Positions 1 through 7,887 of a DNA stretch of 33,789 bases are shown piece after piece. The first letter of the stretch is position 1, and the number at the start of each line of letters is the position of its first letter. The DNA lies in assembly GCA_025350305.1 (NCBI GenBank), contig JANXYC010000169.1:1-33789 (forward strand), in the 5' to 3' direction. The position numbers were made by a program, and so were the translations under genes. Source of the DNA: Cyclobacteriaceae bacterium (lineage in GTDB: Bacteria > Bacteroidota > Bacteroidia > Cytophagales > Cyclobacteriaceae). Under the pieces are notes generated by a model. The model had not been told where the DNA came from, ran no database searches, and saw nothing but the letters and a program-made list of their open reading frames with translations.

Positions 1-43
1 AACTAGCGGCTAAGTACACCCAGTATACATAGTCACCATATCA

Positions 44-1159
44 TCACCCCAAAAATTCCTTCACCTCCGTAAACGGCAAACCAAACGCATCCGCCACCGC
101 CTTGTACACCACCTTGCCCTGTATCACATTCAAACCTTTGCGCAACTCGGTGCTTTCCTGACAAGCTTTCTTCCAGCCGTGGCTGGCGAGTTTGATCGCG
201 TACGGAAGCGTGGCATTGGTGAGCGCAAGGGTAGAGGTGTACGGTACCGCCCCCGGCATGTTGGCTACGCAATAGTGAACAACATCGTCAATGATGTAGG
301 TAGGATTTTCGTGCGTGGTGGGTTTACAGGTTTCAATACATCCGCCCTGGTCTACGGCCACGTCCACCAGCACGGTGCCGGGTCGCATGGTGGAGAGCAT
401 GTCGCGCGTGATGAGCTTGGGAGCTTTGGCTCCGGGAACAAGCACTGCACCGATGATCAGGTCGTGGGTTTTTACTAACTCGCGCAGCACGTAGTCGTTG
501 GAGACGATCGTGTGAACGTTCTTTGGCATCACATCGTCGAGGTAGCGCAAGCGATTGATGTTCACATCGGTGATCGTCACATCTGCACCCATGCCTGCCG
601 CAATCTTTGCTGCGTTAGTCCCAACCACACCACCACCAAGGATAAGTACTTTTGCCGGCATCACACCGGGCACTCCTCCAAGTAAAATTCCGCGTCCTTT
701 TAAAGGCTTCTCCAAATACTTGGCGCCTTCCTGTATGGACATCCGCCCCGCCACTTCGCTCATCGGTATCAGCAGCGGAAGGCTTCCATCTACACGCTCT
801 ACTGTTTCATAGGCAAGGCAAACGGCACCGGTCTTGATCATGGCGTGGGCCAGTGGCTCGTACGAAGCAAAATGAAAATACGTGAAGACCAATTGATCTT
901 TGCGAATCAAATTATACTCTTGTTCAACGGGTTCTTTTACTTTAATAATCATCTCCGCCGTACCGAAGACTTGTTCAGCCGTCGGAAGAATCTTGCCGCC
1001 CGCCTTCGTGTACTCCTGGTCGCTAAAACCGCTGCCATCTCCGGCGGTCGCTTGTATATACACGGTGTGACCTCTGCGCGTAAGTTCCTGAGTTCCGGCT
1101 GGGGTCAACGCCACGCGGTTTTCATTGTTCTTGATTTCTTTGGGTACACCGATTGTCAT
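44..1159 (-). CDS. ald: Alanine dehydrogenase
   Basis: Catalyses NAD-dependent interconversion of L-alanine with pyruvate and ammonia in the cytoplasm. The 371-aa length is normal for the family. The N-terminus GVPKEIKNNENRVALTP is the family signature. Residues known to be functional in characterised Ald enzymes fall at the expected numbers: R15, K75 and H96 (pyruvate binding and catalysis) and D270. The dinucleotide-binding loop GGGVVG sits at about 175-180, and the C-terminal NMPGAVPYTST block is present. The gene is transcribed alone, divergent from the gene at 1350. Upstream on its strand there is a TATCTTTA sequence close to the Bacteroidota -7 box near 1300. A heptamer repeat array lies between that candidate and the start codon, so the leader may carry the array. 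Identification is secure; the promoter is tentative. Confidence 0.96.
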   Translation of the reverse strand: MTIGVPKEIKNNENRVALTPAGTQELTRRGHTVYIQATAGDGSGFSDQEYTKAGGKILPTAEQVFGTAEMIIKVKEPVEQEYNLIRKDQLVFTYFHFASYEPLAHAMIKTGAVCLAYETVERVDGSLPLLIPMSEVAGRMSIQEGAKYLEKPLKGRGILLGGVPGVMPAKVLILGGGVVGTNAAKIAAGMGADVTITDVNINRLRYLDDVMPKNVHTIVSNDYVLRELVKTHDLIIGAVLVPGAKAPKLITRDMLSTMRPGTVLVDVAVDQGGCIETCKPTTHENPTYIIDDVVHYCVANMPGAVPYTSTLALTNATLPYAIKLASHGWKKACQESTELRKGLNVIQGKVVYKAVADAFGLPFTEVKEFLG

Positions 1160-1170
1160 AGTTTAATTTA

Positions 1171-1290
1171 GTTAAAAGTTCAAGGTTCAATGTTCAAAGT
1201 AAAGTTCAAGGTTCAAAGTTGACAGTTAACCCTCAGCTTTTAGCTTTCAGCTTTCAGCTTTCAACTTTTAGCCTTCGGCTTTCAACTTCG
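1171..1290. repeat. Degenerate heptamer tandem array 1
   Basis: Two adjoining blocks with a 7-bp period fill the space between ald and the next gene. The first block has units such as AGTTCAA, GGTTCAA and TGTTCAA. The second has units such as CAGCTTT, TAGCTTT, CAACTTT and CGGCTTT. Units differ by one or two bases, so the array is degenerate. It is non-coding and probably lies in the ald 5' leader. Similar arrays occur elsewhere in the window. Confidence 0.75.
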
Positions 1291-1314
1291 TCCCTAAAGA
1301 TAAATATTTCATTT

Positions 1315-1327
1315 ACGTTTGAAACGT
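1315..1327. promoter_or_regulatory. Palindrome in the ald/GGCT divergent promoter region
   Basis: ACGTTTGAAACGT is a perfect inverted repeat with 6-bp arms around a single G. It is 23 bp before the ATG at 1350 and near the candidate ald promoter, a position suited to an operator for either gene. No cognate regulator is evident. A short palindrome can arise by chance, so confidence is low. Confidence 0.3.
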
Positions 1328-1349
1328 CTAATTCTCTAACTTTTCATCC

Positions 1350-1715
1350 ATGAACGCTCACGCAACCTATGCTTTTTACGGCTCACTTCGCCGGGGAATG
1401 AGCAATTACCAAGATTTTGAAAGCTCTCTTGAGTTTTTGTTTCAGGAAATCATCAGCGGCTATCAGTTATACGCACTCGAAAAATATCCCTATGCCGTCA
1501 AAACGGATAGCGCCTCTGACCTGATCGTGGTAGAGGTATTTAAGATCATTAACCCGGAAATAGAAAAGAGCATCCATGCCCTGGAGTTGCGTGTGGGTTA
1601 TTATTATGATGAGATAAAGATCCGAGACGGGAATGTGGGTATCTATCTTTTTAAAAAGGCGGGCACCGAAACTTTGGTCAAAAGTGGGGATTGGGTCCAA
1701 TTCTTTGGCTCCTGA
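1350..1715 (+). CDS. Gamma-glutamylcyclotransferase (AIG2/GGCT)-like protein
   Basis: A 121-aa protein of the GGCT/AIG2-like fold. The N-terminal motif YGSLRRGM (about residues 9-16) matches the substrate-binding loop of the family. ALE at about 77-79 could supply the conserved catalytic Glu. Family members cyclise gamma-glutamyl amines to 5-oxoproline, but many bacterial homologues have no known substrate. The length is typical of single-domain members. There is no signal peptide, so it is probably cytoplasmic. It stands alone, about 130 bp before the next gene, which has its own promoter. The ATG at 1350 is the best start because YGSLRRGM must lie close to the N-terminus. Confidence 0.75.
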   Translation: MNAHATYAFYGSLRRGMSNYQDFESSLEFLFQEIISGYQLYALEKYPYAVKTDSASDLIVVEVFKIINPEIEKSIHALELRVGYYYDEIKIRDGNVGIYLFKKAGTETLVKSGDWVQFFGS

Positions 1716-1752
1716 TCCCCGGACCGCTATATTATTTGGGAAAATTTTCAGT

Positions 1753-1784
1753 TTTGAACGCTTCTTTATATTTCCCTAATTTTG
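1753..1784 (+). promoter_or_regulatory. Bacteroidota-type promoter for the E1 gene
   Basis: TTTG at 1753-1756 is followed after 20 nt by TAATTTTG at 1777-1784. This matches the Bacteroidota consensus of a TTTG -33 element and a TAnnTTTG -7 element. The predicted transcript would start near 1790, giving a leader of about 55 nt before the ATG at 1847. Confidence 0.65.
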
Positions 1785-1810
1785 ATTTAATCATGTGATG
1801 AGGTTTATTT

Positions 1811-1831
1811 CCTTCTCCTTGTAGGAGAAGG
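1811..1831. repeat. Short palindromic repeat in the E1 leader
   Basis: CCTTCTCC and GGAGAAGG form a perfect 8-bp stem around a 5-nt loop. The stem is followed by GACCAAGGATGAGG, just before the ATG at 1847. The arrangement resembles dispersed intergenic repeats I recall from Bacteroidota genomes, and a degenerate relative may lie near 22944-22962. In the mRNA the hairpin would sit about 15 nt before the start codon and could affect translation. Confidence 0.5.
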
Positions 1832-1846
1832 ACCAAGGATGAGGTT

Positions 1847-4249
1847 ATGAACCAGATAAAAACCATCAAGTCAAAATTTTCTGAAAAGAAAGCTGCCTCC
1901 ATTCTGGATGACTACCGCCTTGCCTGCGCGAGTCGTGAGGCGAGTATTCTTGGCCGTAAGGAAGTGTTTATGGGCAAAGCCAAGTTTGGCATTTTTGGTG
2001 ATGGCAAGGAAGTGGCGCAGCTGGCAATGGCCAAAGTATTCCGCCCCGGTGACTTTCGTTCAGGCTATTACCGCGACCAGACGTTGATGCTCGCCATCGG
2101 TGAGCTTACGTTACAACAGTATTTCGCGCAGCTGTATGCGCATCCGGATATAGAAGCCGATCCTGCTTCTGCCGGTCGGTTGATGAATGGCCACTACGCC
2201 ACGCGCATGCTCGATGATCAAGGTGCTTTCAAGCAGCTTTCAAAATTAAAAAACAGCAGCGCCGACGTGTCCCCCACAGCCTCGCAAATGCCGCGCCTCG
2301 TGGGTCTTGCGTATGCATCGAAACTTTTTAGAAATAATCCGGGATTAAGTTCATATAAAGATCTCTCCAACAACGGAAATGAGATAGCCTTCGGCACGAT
2401 CGGCAACGCCTCAACATCGGAAGGAATGTTTTTTGAAGCGATCAATGCCGCCGGTGTACTACAAATACCCATGCTGACAACAGTGTGGGACGATGGATAT
2501 GGAATTTCTGTTCCGCAGGAGTTTCAGACTACGAAAGGAAGTATTTCGAAAATACTGTCCGGCTTCCAGCGGGAACATAACGAAAAAGGATTTGAAATTT
2601 TTAAGGTTCATGGCTGGGACTACGAAGCGCTCTGTAAGACTTTTGAAGCTGCCGAAAAAGTTTGTCGCGTGGAGCATGTACCGGTCCTGATCCATGTTAC
2701 TGAGATGACGCAGCCGCAAGGCCACTCTACCTCCGGATCGCATGAGCGTTATAAATCAAAAGAGCGGTTGCAGTGGGAAGTCGATCATGATTGTAACCGC
2801 AAAATGCGCGAGTGGATACTGGAGAATGAACTCAGCTCGCCAGATGAGTTAGATCAAATTGAAAAGGAAGCCAAGGTTTTCGCGAAAGTGCAAAAGGATT
2901 CGGCATGGAAAGCTTTCAACAAAGGTATTCAGCACGACCAGGAGGAATTGATGGGATACCTGGAAGAGGGAAAGGACCTGGAGCCGGCGATTGAAGGGAT
3001 CAAACGTGAATTGGAGAAGACCATTAATCCCACTCGGTTGGAAGCAGTAAAGGCCGCTAAAAAGTCATTGCGTCAATTGCGCGGCCAGACGTCTGAGGTG
3101 CGAAACAAAATCATCCAGTGGGTGGAGCGCACATCAGCAGAAAATCTGGAGCGTTTCAGTTCGCATCTCCATAGCGAGTCGGAGTGGTCCGCTTTGAAAG
3201 TGGAAGCGATAAAGCCGGTATATTCGGAGAATTCGCCATTGGTCGACGGCCGGGAGATATTGCAGGCATGCTTTCGTGCAGCACTCGAGCGAGATCCCCG
3301 CGTGCTGGCTTTTGGCGAGGATGTTGGAAGAATAGGAGATGTCAACCAGGGTTTTGCGGGATTACAAGAGAAGTATAGCGACCTCCGAGTAACGGATACG
3401 GGCATTCGCGAGTGTACAATACTCGGTCAGGGAATAGGTCTTGCGTTGCGCGGCCTTCGCCCTATAGCAGAGATTCAATACCTGGACTATTTATTATATG
3501 CGATTCAAATCATGTCGGATGACCTGGCATGTTTACAATACCGGACCAAAGGCGGACAGAAGGCGCCATTGATCATCCGGACACGCGGCCACCGGCTGGA
3601 AGGTGTATGGCATGCAGGTTCACCGATAAGTTTGGTGCTGGGCAGCATTCGGGGGATTTATGTTCTTACGCCCCGCGACATGACTCAAGCTGCCGGATTT
3701 TATAATACAATGCTGAAGTCAGATGATCCGGCTTTGTTGATTGAATGTCTGAACGGCTACCGGATGAAGGAAAAGTTACCGGATAATATTGGAGAGTTTA
3801 CGCTGCCATTGGGGGTGCCGGAATTAATCCGGCAGGGTGAAGACGTAACGATAGTGACGTACGGTTCGATGTGCCGGATTGTAATGGAAGCGGCCCATGA
3901 TCTGGAAAAATTGGGCATTTCGTGTGAAGTTATTGATGTGCAGACGCTCCTGCCGTTTGACATTCATCATTTGATCGTGGAGTCAATAAAAAAAACAAAC
4001 CGGGTTGTGTTTGCGGATGAAGATGTGCCCGGCGGCGCTACATCGTTTATGATGCAAAAGGTAGTGGAGGAGCAGACAGCCTATCAGTATCTCGATTCAA
4101 AGCCCCTGACCATCACCGGAAAGGAGCACCGGCCAGCGTATGGCAGTGATGGCGATTATTTCTCAAAACCCAATCCCGAAGAGATCGTCGATACGATTTA
4201 TGTGATGATGCAGGAGGTGGATCCGGACAAATTCAAGTCTATCTACTAA
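1847..4249 (+). CDS. Fused 2-oxoacid dehydrogenase E1 (alpha + beta)
   Basis: An 800-aa thiamine-diphosphate enzyme combining the alpha and beta chains of a branched-chain 2-oxoacid or pyruvate dehydrogenase E1, which decarboxylates a 2-oxoacid and passes the acyl group to E2 lipoate. The alpha part covers about 1-430, with the TPP region GNASTSEGMFFEAINAAG near 186. The beta part starts near 475 with ALERDPRVLAFGEDVG. A transketolase C-terminal domain follows from about 680. The usual GDG...NN cofactor motif reads GNA...WDDGYG here, so the expected Mg-binding Asp is Asn. This may be normal for the fused Bacteroidota subfamily. No E2 or E3 gene is nearby. The gene converges on the next gene with only 3 bp between stop codons. 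The exact substrate cannot be told from sequence. Confidence 0.9.
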   Translation: MNQIKTIKSKFSEKKAASILDDYRLACASREASILGRKEVFMGKAKFGIFGDGKEVAQLAMAKVFRPGDFRSGYYRDQTLMLAIGELTLQQYFAQLYAHPDIEADPASAGRLMNGHYATRMLDDQGAFKQLSKLKNSSADVSPTASQMPRLVGLAYASKLFRNNPGLSSYKDLSNNGNEIAFGTIGNASTSEGMFFEAINAAGVLQIPMLTTVWDDGYGISVPQEFQTTKGSISKILSGFQREHNEKGFEIFKVHGWDYEALCKTFEAAEKVCRVEHVPVLIHVTEMTQPQGHSTSGSHERYKSKERLQWEVDHDCNRKMREWILENELSSPDELDQIEKEAKVFAKVQKDSAWKAFNKGIQHDQEELMGYLEEGKDLEPAIEGIKRELEKTINPTRLEAVKAAKKSLRQLRGQTSEVRNKIIQWVERTSAENLERFSSHLHSESEWSALKVEAIKPVYSENSPLVDGREILQACFRAALERDPRVLAFGEDVGRIGDVNQGFAGLQEKYSDLRVTDTGIRECTILGQGIGLALRGLRPIAEIQYLDYLLYAIQIMSDDLACLQYRTKGGQKAPLIIRTRGHRLEGVWHAGSPISLVLGSIRGIYVLTPRDMTQAAGFYNTMLKSDDPALLIECLNGYRMKEKLPDNIGEFTLPLGVPELIRQGEDVTIVTYGSMCRIVMEAAHDLEKLGISCEVIDVQTLLPFDIHHLIVESIKKTNRVVFADEDVPGGATSFMMQKVVEEQTAYQYLDSKPLTITGKEHRPAYGSDGDYFSKPNPEEIVDTIYVMMQEVDPDKFKSIY

Positions 4250-4252
4250 GCG

Positions 4253-4978
4253 CTATCCGCTTTTACGAATATCGAGCAGCTTAAAATCCCCTGTTGTAAT
4301 GGTATTGCTCTTAATCAAGGCCCTGTCCTGGATGGTGATCTTTAGCATTAACGTCTTGATGCTGAATAAAGGAAGAAAACCAGCGCTCTCCATACTATTT
4401 CGAATACTCCCGTCAAGAGGAGTTTTCCGGCTGAGATCTTTCGAGAGAATAGGGAAACGTTGATTAAACGAGGTAACTCCACAATTCGGGTAAGCAAATT
4501 GTGCTAACCAATCGAACTTAGTGTATGAGCCGTCATTGTTTTTTATAAAGAAGTCAACAAAAAAATTATAATGATTTGGATTGAGCTGAAAGTAAAAGGT
4601 ATCCAGCTTTGCGTTCACTGTTTTAATCTCCCAATTGATGCAGTTATACGGTTTAGAAAAAGGTGGGAGCGTGTCATACTGGGCAATGGTACGCTTGGTT
4701 TTATAGGTAACGTAGGTGCCATCGGCAAACCTGAAATAGGTCTTATCGTTGTAAGGTGCCGATAATTCCGAGGCATCAAGGCCAAGATTTCCGTCGCCGT
4801 CTTTAAACCGGACTGTTACAATCAAGGAGTCAACTGCCGAAGGGTCGGCAATATCCCTGAAAATGATGTTGTCAAAAATAATTTCCGGGACATTGGAATA
4901 CTGGGGGGGGTCGGCGCAGGAAGCCAGGAAGGTGGCCACCATCACACACCCAGCAACCCAATTTACTACCAATTTCAT
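4253..4978 (-). CDS. Putative lipoprotein of unknown function
   Basis: A 241-aa protein with a lipoprotein signal peptide: a hydrophobic stretch ends in the lipobox FLASC at about residues 17-21, with Cys21 the predicted lipidated residue. The mature part contains KDGDGNLGLD near residue 60, an acidic loop resembling a calcium-binding turn. The rest is probably beta-rich. I do not recognise a named family; it resembles uncharacterised lipoproteins common in Cytophagales. It is divergent from the LuxE-like gene (37 bp between starts) and convergent with the E1 gene. Cell-envelope location is well supported; function is unknown. Confidence 0.7.
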   Translation of the reverse strand: MKLVVNWVAGCVMVATFLASCADPPQYSNVPEIIFDNIIFRDIADPSAVDSLIVTVRFKDGDGNLGLDASELSAPYNDKTYFRFADGTYVTYKTKRTIAQYDTLPPFSKPYNCINWEIKTVNAKLDTFYFQLNPNHYNFFVDFFIKNNDGSYTKFDWLAQFAYPNCGVTSFNQRFPILSKDLSRKTPLDGSIRNSMESAGFLPLFSIKTLMLKITIQDRALIKSNTITTGDFKLLDIRKSG

Positions 4979-5015
4979 TTATTATACATTTACCAACCTG
5001 TAAAATTGTAAACGC

Positions 5016-5999
5016 TTGCAGACTTTTAAAAGTTTTACCAAGGATATATATCCGTTAAACGATGATTCATTTCAGGAAATTGCGTTGGAATTGTTCCGTT
5101 TTCAGGCTACTAACAGTCAAGTATATCAAAATTACCTCACTTATCTCGGGGTAGCGGCGGCGGAGATTACCAAGATTTATGAGATTCCATTCCTTCCCAT
5201 CTCTTTTTTCAAGTCCCACACTATCGTTTCCGGGATTTGGACACCTGAATTGATTTTCAACAGCAGCGGCACAACCGGGCAAGAAGTAAGCCGGCATTCG
5301 GTACCATCATTGTCATTTTACCTCCATCACAGCCAGCGAATCTTTGAAACGTTGTTTGGTCCACTGGAGCAATTTCATGTCGTGGGCTTGCTTCCTTCTT
5401 ACCTTGAGCGCACGGGATCATCCTTGGTGGCCATGGTAAATCATTTCATTAACATCAGTAAGTCACCGGTTTCTGGCTTTTACCTCAACGATCTGGAGGG
5501 GCTAGTCACCCAACTGGAGCGCCTGAAAGATGATCGAAAAGTTTTATTGCTGGGGGTTTCGTTTGCCTTGCTTGATCTGGCGGAACAATATGAAGTTGAC
5601 CTTCGGCACTGTATGGTAATGGAAACAGGGGGAATGAAAGGAAGACGTCAGGAGATTACAAGGCAGGAACTGCAGGAAATACTCTGCAAGAACCTGAATA
5701 TTGAGAAAGTCTATTCGGAGTATGGAATGACAGAACTTCTTTCTCAAGCCTATTCCCAGGGGGATGGATTATTCCGCTCTCCTCCATCCATGCGTGTGAT
5801 TTTAAGGGAAATAAATGACCCCTTTGGTCACGAAATCCCGTCTGCCGGTATTATTAACGTGATTGACCTCGCAAACGCGCATTCCTGTGCATTTATTGAA
5901 ACCCAGGATTTAGGAAGGTTGCACCAGGATGGTCATTTCGAGGTGCTTGGACGGATGGACAACAGTAGTGTTCGTGGTTGCAATCTGATGGTCGAGTGA
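5016..5999 (+). CDS. LuxE-like acyl-protein synthetase family protein
   Basis: A 327-aa member of the LuxE/acyl-protein synthetase branch of adenylate-forming enzymes. The ATP-binding motif NSSGTTGQ lies at about residues 87-94, and YGMTELLSQAY near 240 matches the later adenylation motif. LuxE activates fatty acids as acyl-AMP for transfer to a protein. Bacteroidota homologues are stand-alone and their substrates are mostly unknown; no luxC or luxD is nearby. The start is TTG. No in-frame ATG precedes the conserved N-terminal region (PLNDDSFQEIALELFRFQ), so the rare start is needed. The protein is probably cytoplasmic. Confidence 0.8.
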   Translation: MQTFKSFTKDIYPLNDDSFQEIALELFRFQATNSQVYQNYLTYLGVAAAEITKIYEIPFLPISFFKSHTIVSGIWTPELIFNSSGTTGQEVSRHSVPSLSFYLHHSQRIFETLFGPLEQFHVVGLLPSYLERTGSSLVAMVNHFINISKSPVSGFYLNDLEGLVTQLERLKDDRKVLLLGVSFALLDLAEQYEVDLRHCMVMETGGMKGRRQEITRQELQEILCKNLNIEKVYSEYGMTELLSQAYSQGDGLFRSPPSMRVILREINDPFGHEIPSAGIINVIDLANAHSCAFIETQDLGRLHQDGHFEVLGRMDNSSVRGCNLMVE

Positions 6000-6037
6000 C
6001 CATTTTTTTCGCTAAAGTGACAAAAACATACGTCGAA

Positions 6038-6068
6038 TTTGTAAAAGAAGGCAGTATTCTTAATTTTG
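6038..6068 (+). promoter_or_regulatory. Bacteroidota-type promoter for the small lipoprotein
   Basis: TTTG at 6038-6041, a spacer of 19 nt, then TAATTTTG at 6061-6068. Both elements fit the Bacteroidota consensus with good spacing. The ATG at 6091 lies 22 nt after the -7 box. The promoter supports the reality of the short gene that follows. Confidence 0.7.
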
Positions 6069-6090
6069 TTGCTGTTAAACACAATACTTT

Positions 6091-6219
6091 ATGAAAAGAG
6101 TTTTAGCTGTTATCGCCCTCATTGGTTTTCTCGCATCTTGTAGCTCCTACACTTGCCCAACGTACAGCAAGAAGGAAGTGAAGAAAAATGAGAATAAAAT
6201 CCAGAGATTAATCATCTAG
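6091..6219 (+). CDS. Small lipoprotein (42 aa), absent from the ORF track
   Basis: An ORF of 42 codons plus stop, below the ORF-track cut-off. It encodes MKRVLAVIALIGFLASC followed by a short hydrophilic tail. The N-terminus is a textbook lipoprotein signal peptide with lipobox FLASC and lipidation at Cys17. The mature peptide would have only about 26 residues, rich in Lys and Asn, and contains a second Cys in SSYTCPTYSKK. A strong promoter precedes it. Its stop overlaps the stop of the convergent regulator gene by 4 bp. Function is unknown. It is probably an envelope-anchored peptide like other tiny lipoproteins of Bacteroidota. Confidence 0.75.
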   Translation: MKRVLAVIALIGFLASCSSYTCPTYSKKEVKKNENKIQRLII

Positions 6220-7376
6220 CGGTATTTCTTAATGTCTTCCGGACCTATTGTATCTCCGGCCATTATTACTAACCGCTCTATGACATTCCGCAGCTCACGG
6301 ATATTACCCGTCCAGGGATGAGTTTCCAGCAGTTTGATTGCTTTTGGCTCTATCTCCTTTTTCTTGGAGCCGTATTCTTCCGAAATATCTTTCAGGAATT
6401 TCTCCACCAATAATGGTATGTCTTCTTTTCGGTCGCTGAGTGCAGGCACCGCGATAAGTATTACGCCGAGCCGATGATATAAATCTTCACGAAAGCGTCC
6501 CGCTGCTATTTCTTGTTTTAAGTTCTTGTTCGTGGCCGCGACTACACGTACGCTCACGACAATGTCTTTGTCGCCCCCCACGCGTGTAATCTTATTTTCT
6601 TGTAAGGCACGAAGTACCTTGGCCTGTGCAGCGAGACTCATATCGCCGATTTCATCAAGAAACAACGTGCCACTTTCTGCTTGCTCAAATTTTCCAATAC
6701 GTTGCTTAATCGCGGATGTAAACGAACCTTTTTCATGACCGAATAACTCACTTTCAATGAGCTCGCTCGGAATGGCCGCACAGTTTACTTCTATAAATGG
6801 ACCTTCACTGTTGTTACTTTTTTCATGGATCGAACGGGCTACCAATTCTTTTCCGCTACCGCTGGGTCCGGTGATCAAAACACGTGCTTCTGTAGGCGCC
6901 ACTTTATCGATCACTTCCCGTACCTGATCCAACGCAGGAGATTGACCAATCATTTCAAACTTGCGTGAGACTTTCTTCCGTAAAAATTTTGTCTCCTTAA
7001 CCAGGGATTGACGATCCAGGGCATTTCGCACGGTAATCAATAACCGGTTGAGATCGGGTGGCTTTTGCAGAAAGTCGTAGGCTCCCATTTTGACAGCGTC
7101 CACCGCCATCTCGGTAGTACCGTGTGCAGAGATCATGATAAAGGGAGTGTGAATATTTTTTTCCCGGACGTTCTGAAGCACGTCCATGCCATCCATTTTT
7201 GGCATCTTTATATCACACAGCGCAAGGTCATATGAATAACTTTCGAGAAGAAGAAGTCCTTCTGCCCCGTCTTTGGCTTCATCGACGGTAAGCTTCATTT
7301 CCTTTTGGTCAAGCAATATTTCTTTAAGCACTGCCCGAATGCTGGCTTCGTCTTCAATGATCAGGATTTTTGGCAT
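6216..7376 (-). CDS. NtrC-type response regulator lacking a DNA-binding domain
   Basis: A 386-aa protein. The receiver domain (about 1-120) has phosphoacceptor D55 and conserved K105. The sigma-54 AAA+ domain (about 140-370) has Walker A GPSGSGKE at 170 and Walker B GTLFLDEIGD at 236. The sigma-54 contact loop reads GSFTSA rather than GAFTGA. The protein ends just after the AAA+ lid (IGPEDIKKYR), with no Fis-type HTH. The end is natural rather than a truncation: the stop overlaps the neighbouring gene and no HTH-coding sequence follows. Such proteins are thought to activate RpoN from solution or through partners. It lies downstream of rnpB on the same strand, separated by a terminator. No kinase is adjacent. 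Confidence 0.9.
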   Translation of the reverse strand: MPKILIIEDEASIRAVLKEILLDQKEMKLTVDEAKDGAEGLLLLESYSYDLALCDIKMPKMDGMDVLQNVREKNIHTPFIMISAHGTTEMAVDAVKMGAYDFLQKPPDLNRLLITVRNALDRQSLVKETKFLRKKVSRKFEMIGQSPALDQVREVIDKVAPTEARVLITGPSGSGKELVARSIHEKSNNSEGPFIEVNCAAIPSELIESELFGHEKGSFTSAIKQRIGKFEQAESGTLFLDEIGDMSLAAQAKVLRALQENKITRVGGDKDIVVSVRVVAATNKNLKQEIAAGRFREDLYHRLGVILIAVPALSDRKEDIPLLVEKFLKDISEEYGSKKKEIEPKAIKLLETHPWTGNIRELRNVIERLVIMAGDTIGPEDIKKYR

Positions 7377-7381
7377 GGGGC

Positions 7382-7422
7382 AAAAATAGCGAAACCCATT
7401 GCGCTTTCACGCAATAGGTTTC
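7382..7422 (-). terminator. Intrinsic terminator after rnpB
   Basis: On the minus strand a 13-bp stem, GAAACCTATTGCG paired with CGCAATGGGTTTC (one G-U pair), closes a 6-nt loop and is followed by GCTATTTTTG. It lies between the 3' end of rnpB and the ATG of the response regulator. It should separate the two transcripts, although it ends only a few bases before the regulator start. Confidence 0.7.
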
Positions 7423-7436
7423 ATGTTAAAAAAAAT

Positions 7437-7875
7437 GCAAGCCTGTAAGCCGGGTTCTGTTCTCCCTCCCGATTCTGTTTGTCGTTAGACAGGCAGTTTA
7501 TCGGGACCTGAGCTCCTATCATTTATCTGGCCGTGTCATCACTGACGGGCTCAAGCAGTCTACCCGTGGCGCTGATGCTTGCGCGTCATAAGCGAGCCGC
7601 TATTCCCTCAAAGGGGCGCCACTTATTTGACCTTTCAACTCGTAAGGTTTGCCATGCGTCCGAAATCACTTTCGAGACCGGTGAGCTCTTACTTCACCTT
7701 TTCACCTTTTCCCTATAACGACAAAGTCGTGCGGGGTAGTTTGTTTTCTGTGGCACTGTCTGTCCCCGACAAGTCGGGTCCTTCCTGTTAGGAAGTACGA
7801 TGCTCTGTGTTGCCCGGACTTTCCTCCCCGTGTCTTCTATTTAACTATCAGACATGGAGTGATAGGACGTCTTGC
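7437..7875 (-). ncRNA. rnpB: RNase P RNA
   Basis: Catalytic RNA of ribonuclease P, which matures tRNA 5' ends. On the minus strand the conserved core GAGGAAAGTCCGGGC lies near the 5' end, and AACCCGGCTTACAGGC, the universally conserved 3' segment, lies near the 3' end. The 5' GCAAG and 3' CTTGC can pair as helix P1, which sets the limits. The length of about 440 nt suits a bacterial type A RNA. A perfect -7 box precedes the 5' end, and a T-run plus hairpin follows the 3' end. The plus-strand ORFs at 7533-7791 lie entirely within this RNA and are artefacts. End positions are accurate to a few bases. Confidence 0.95.
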
Positions 7876-7879
7876 TTTG

Positions 7880-7887
7880 CAAAGGTA
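7880..7887 (-). promoter_or_regulatory. -7 box of the rnpB promoter
   Basis: The minus strand reads TACCTTTG, an exact TAnnTTTG box, 4-5 nt before the inferred RNase P RNA 5' end. I see no clear TTG -33 element at the usual distance. Confidence 0.65.

Noticed and set aside
33-272. 79-aa minus-strand ORF
   Set aside because: It is an out-of-frame shadow of alanine dehydrogenase.
1171-1290. Possible CRISPR array
   Set aside because: Units are only about 7 bp, degenerate and without spacers; no cas genes are present.
7533-7791. Two plus-strand ORFs (61 and 70 aa)
   Set aside because: They lie wholly inside the RNase P RNA gene on the opposite strand.
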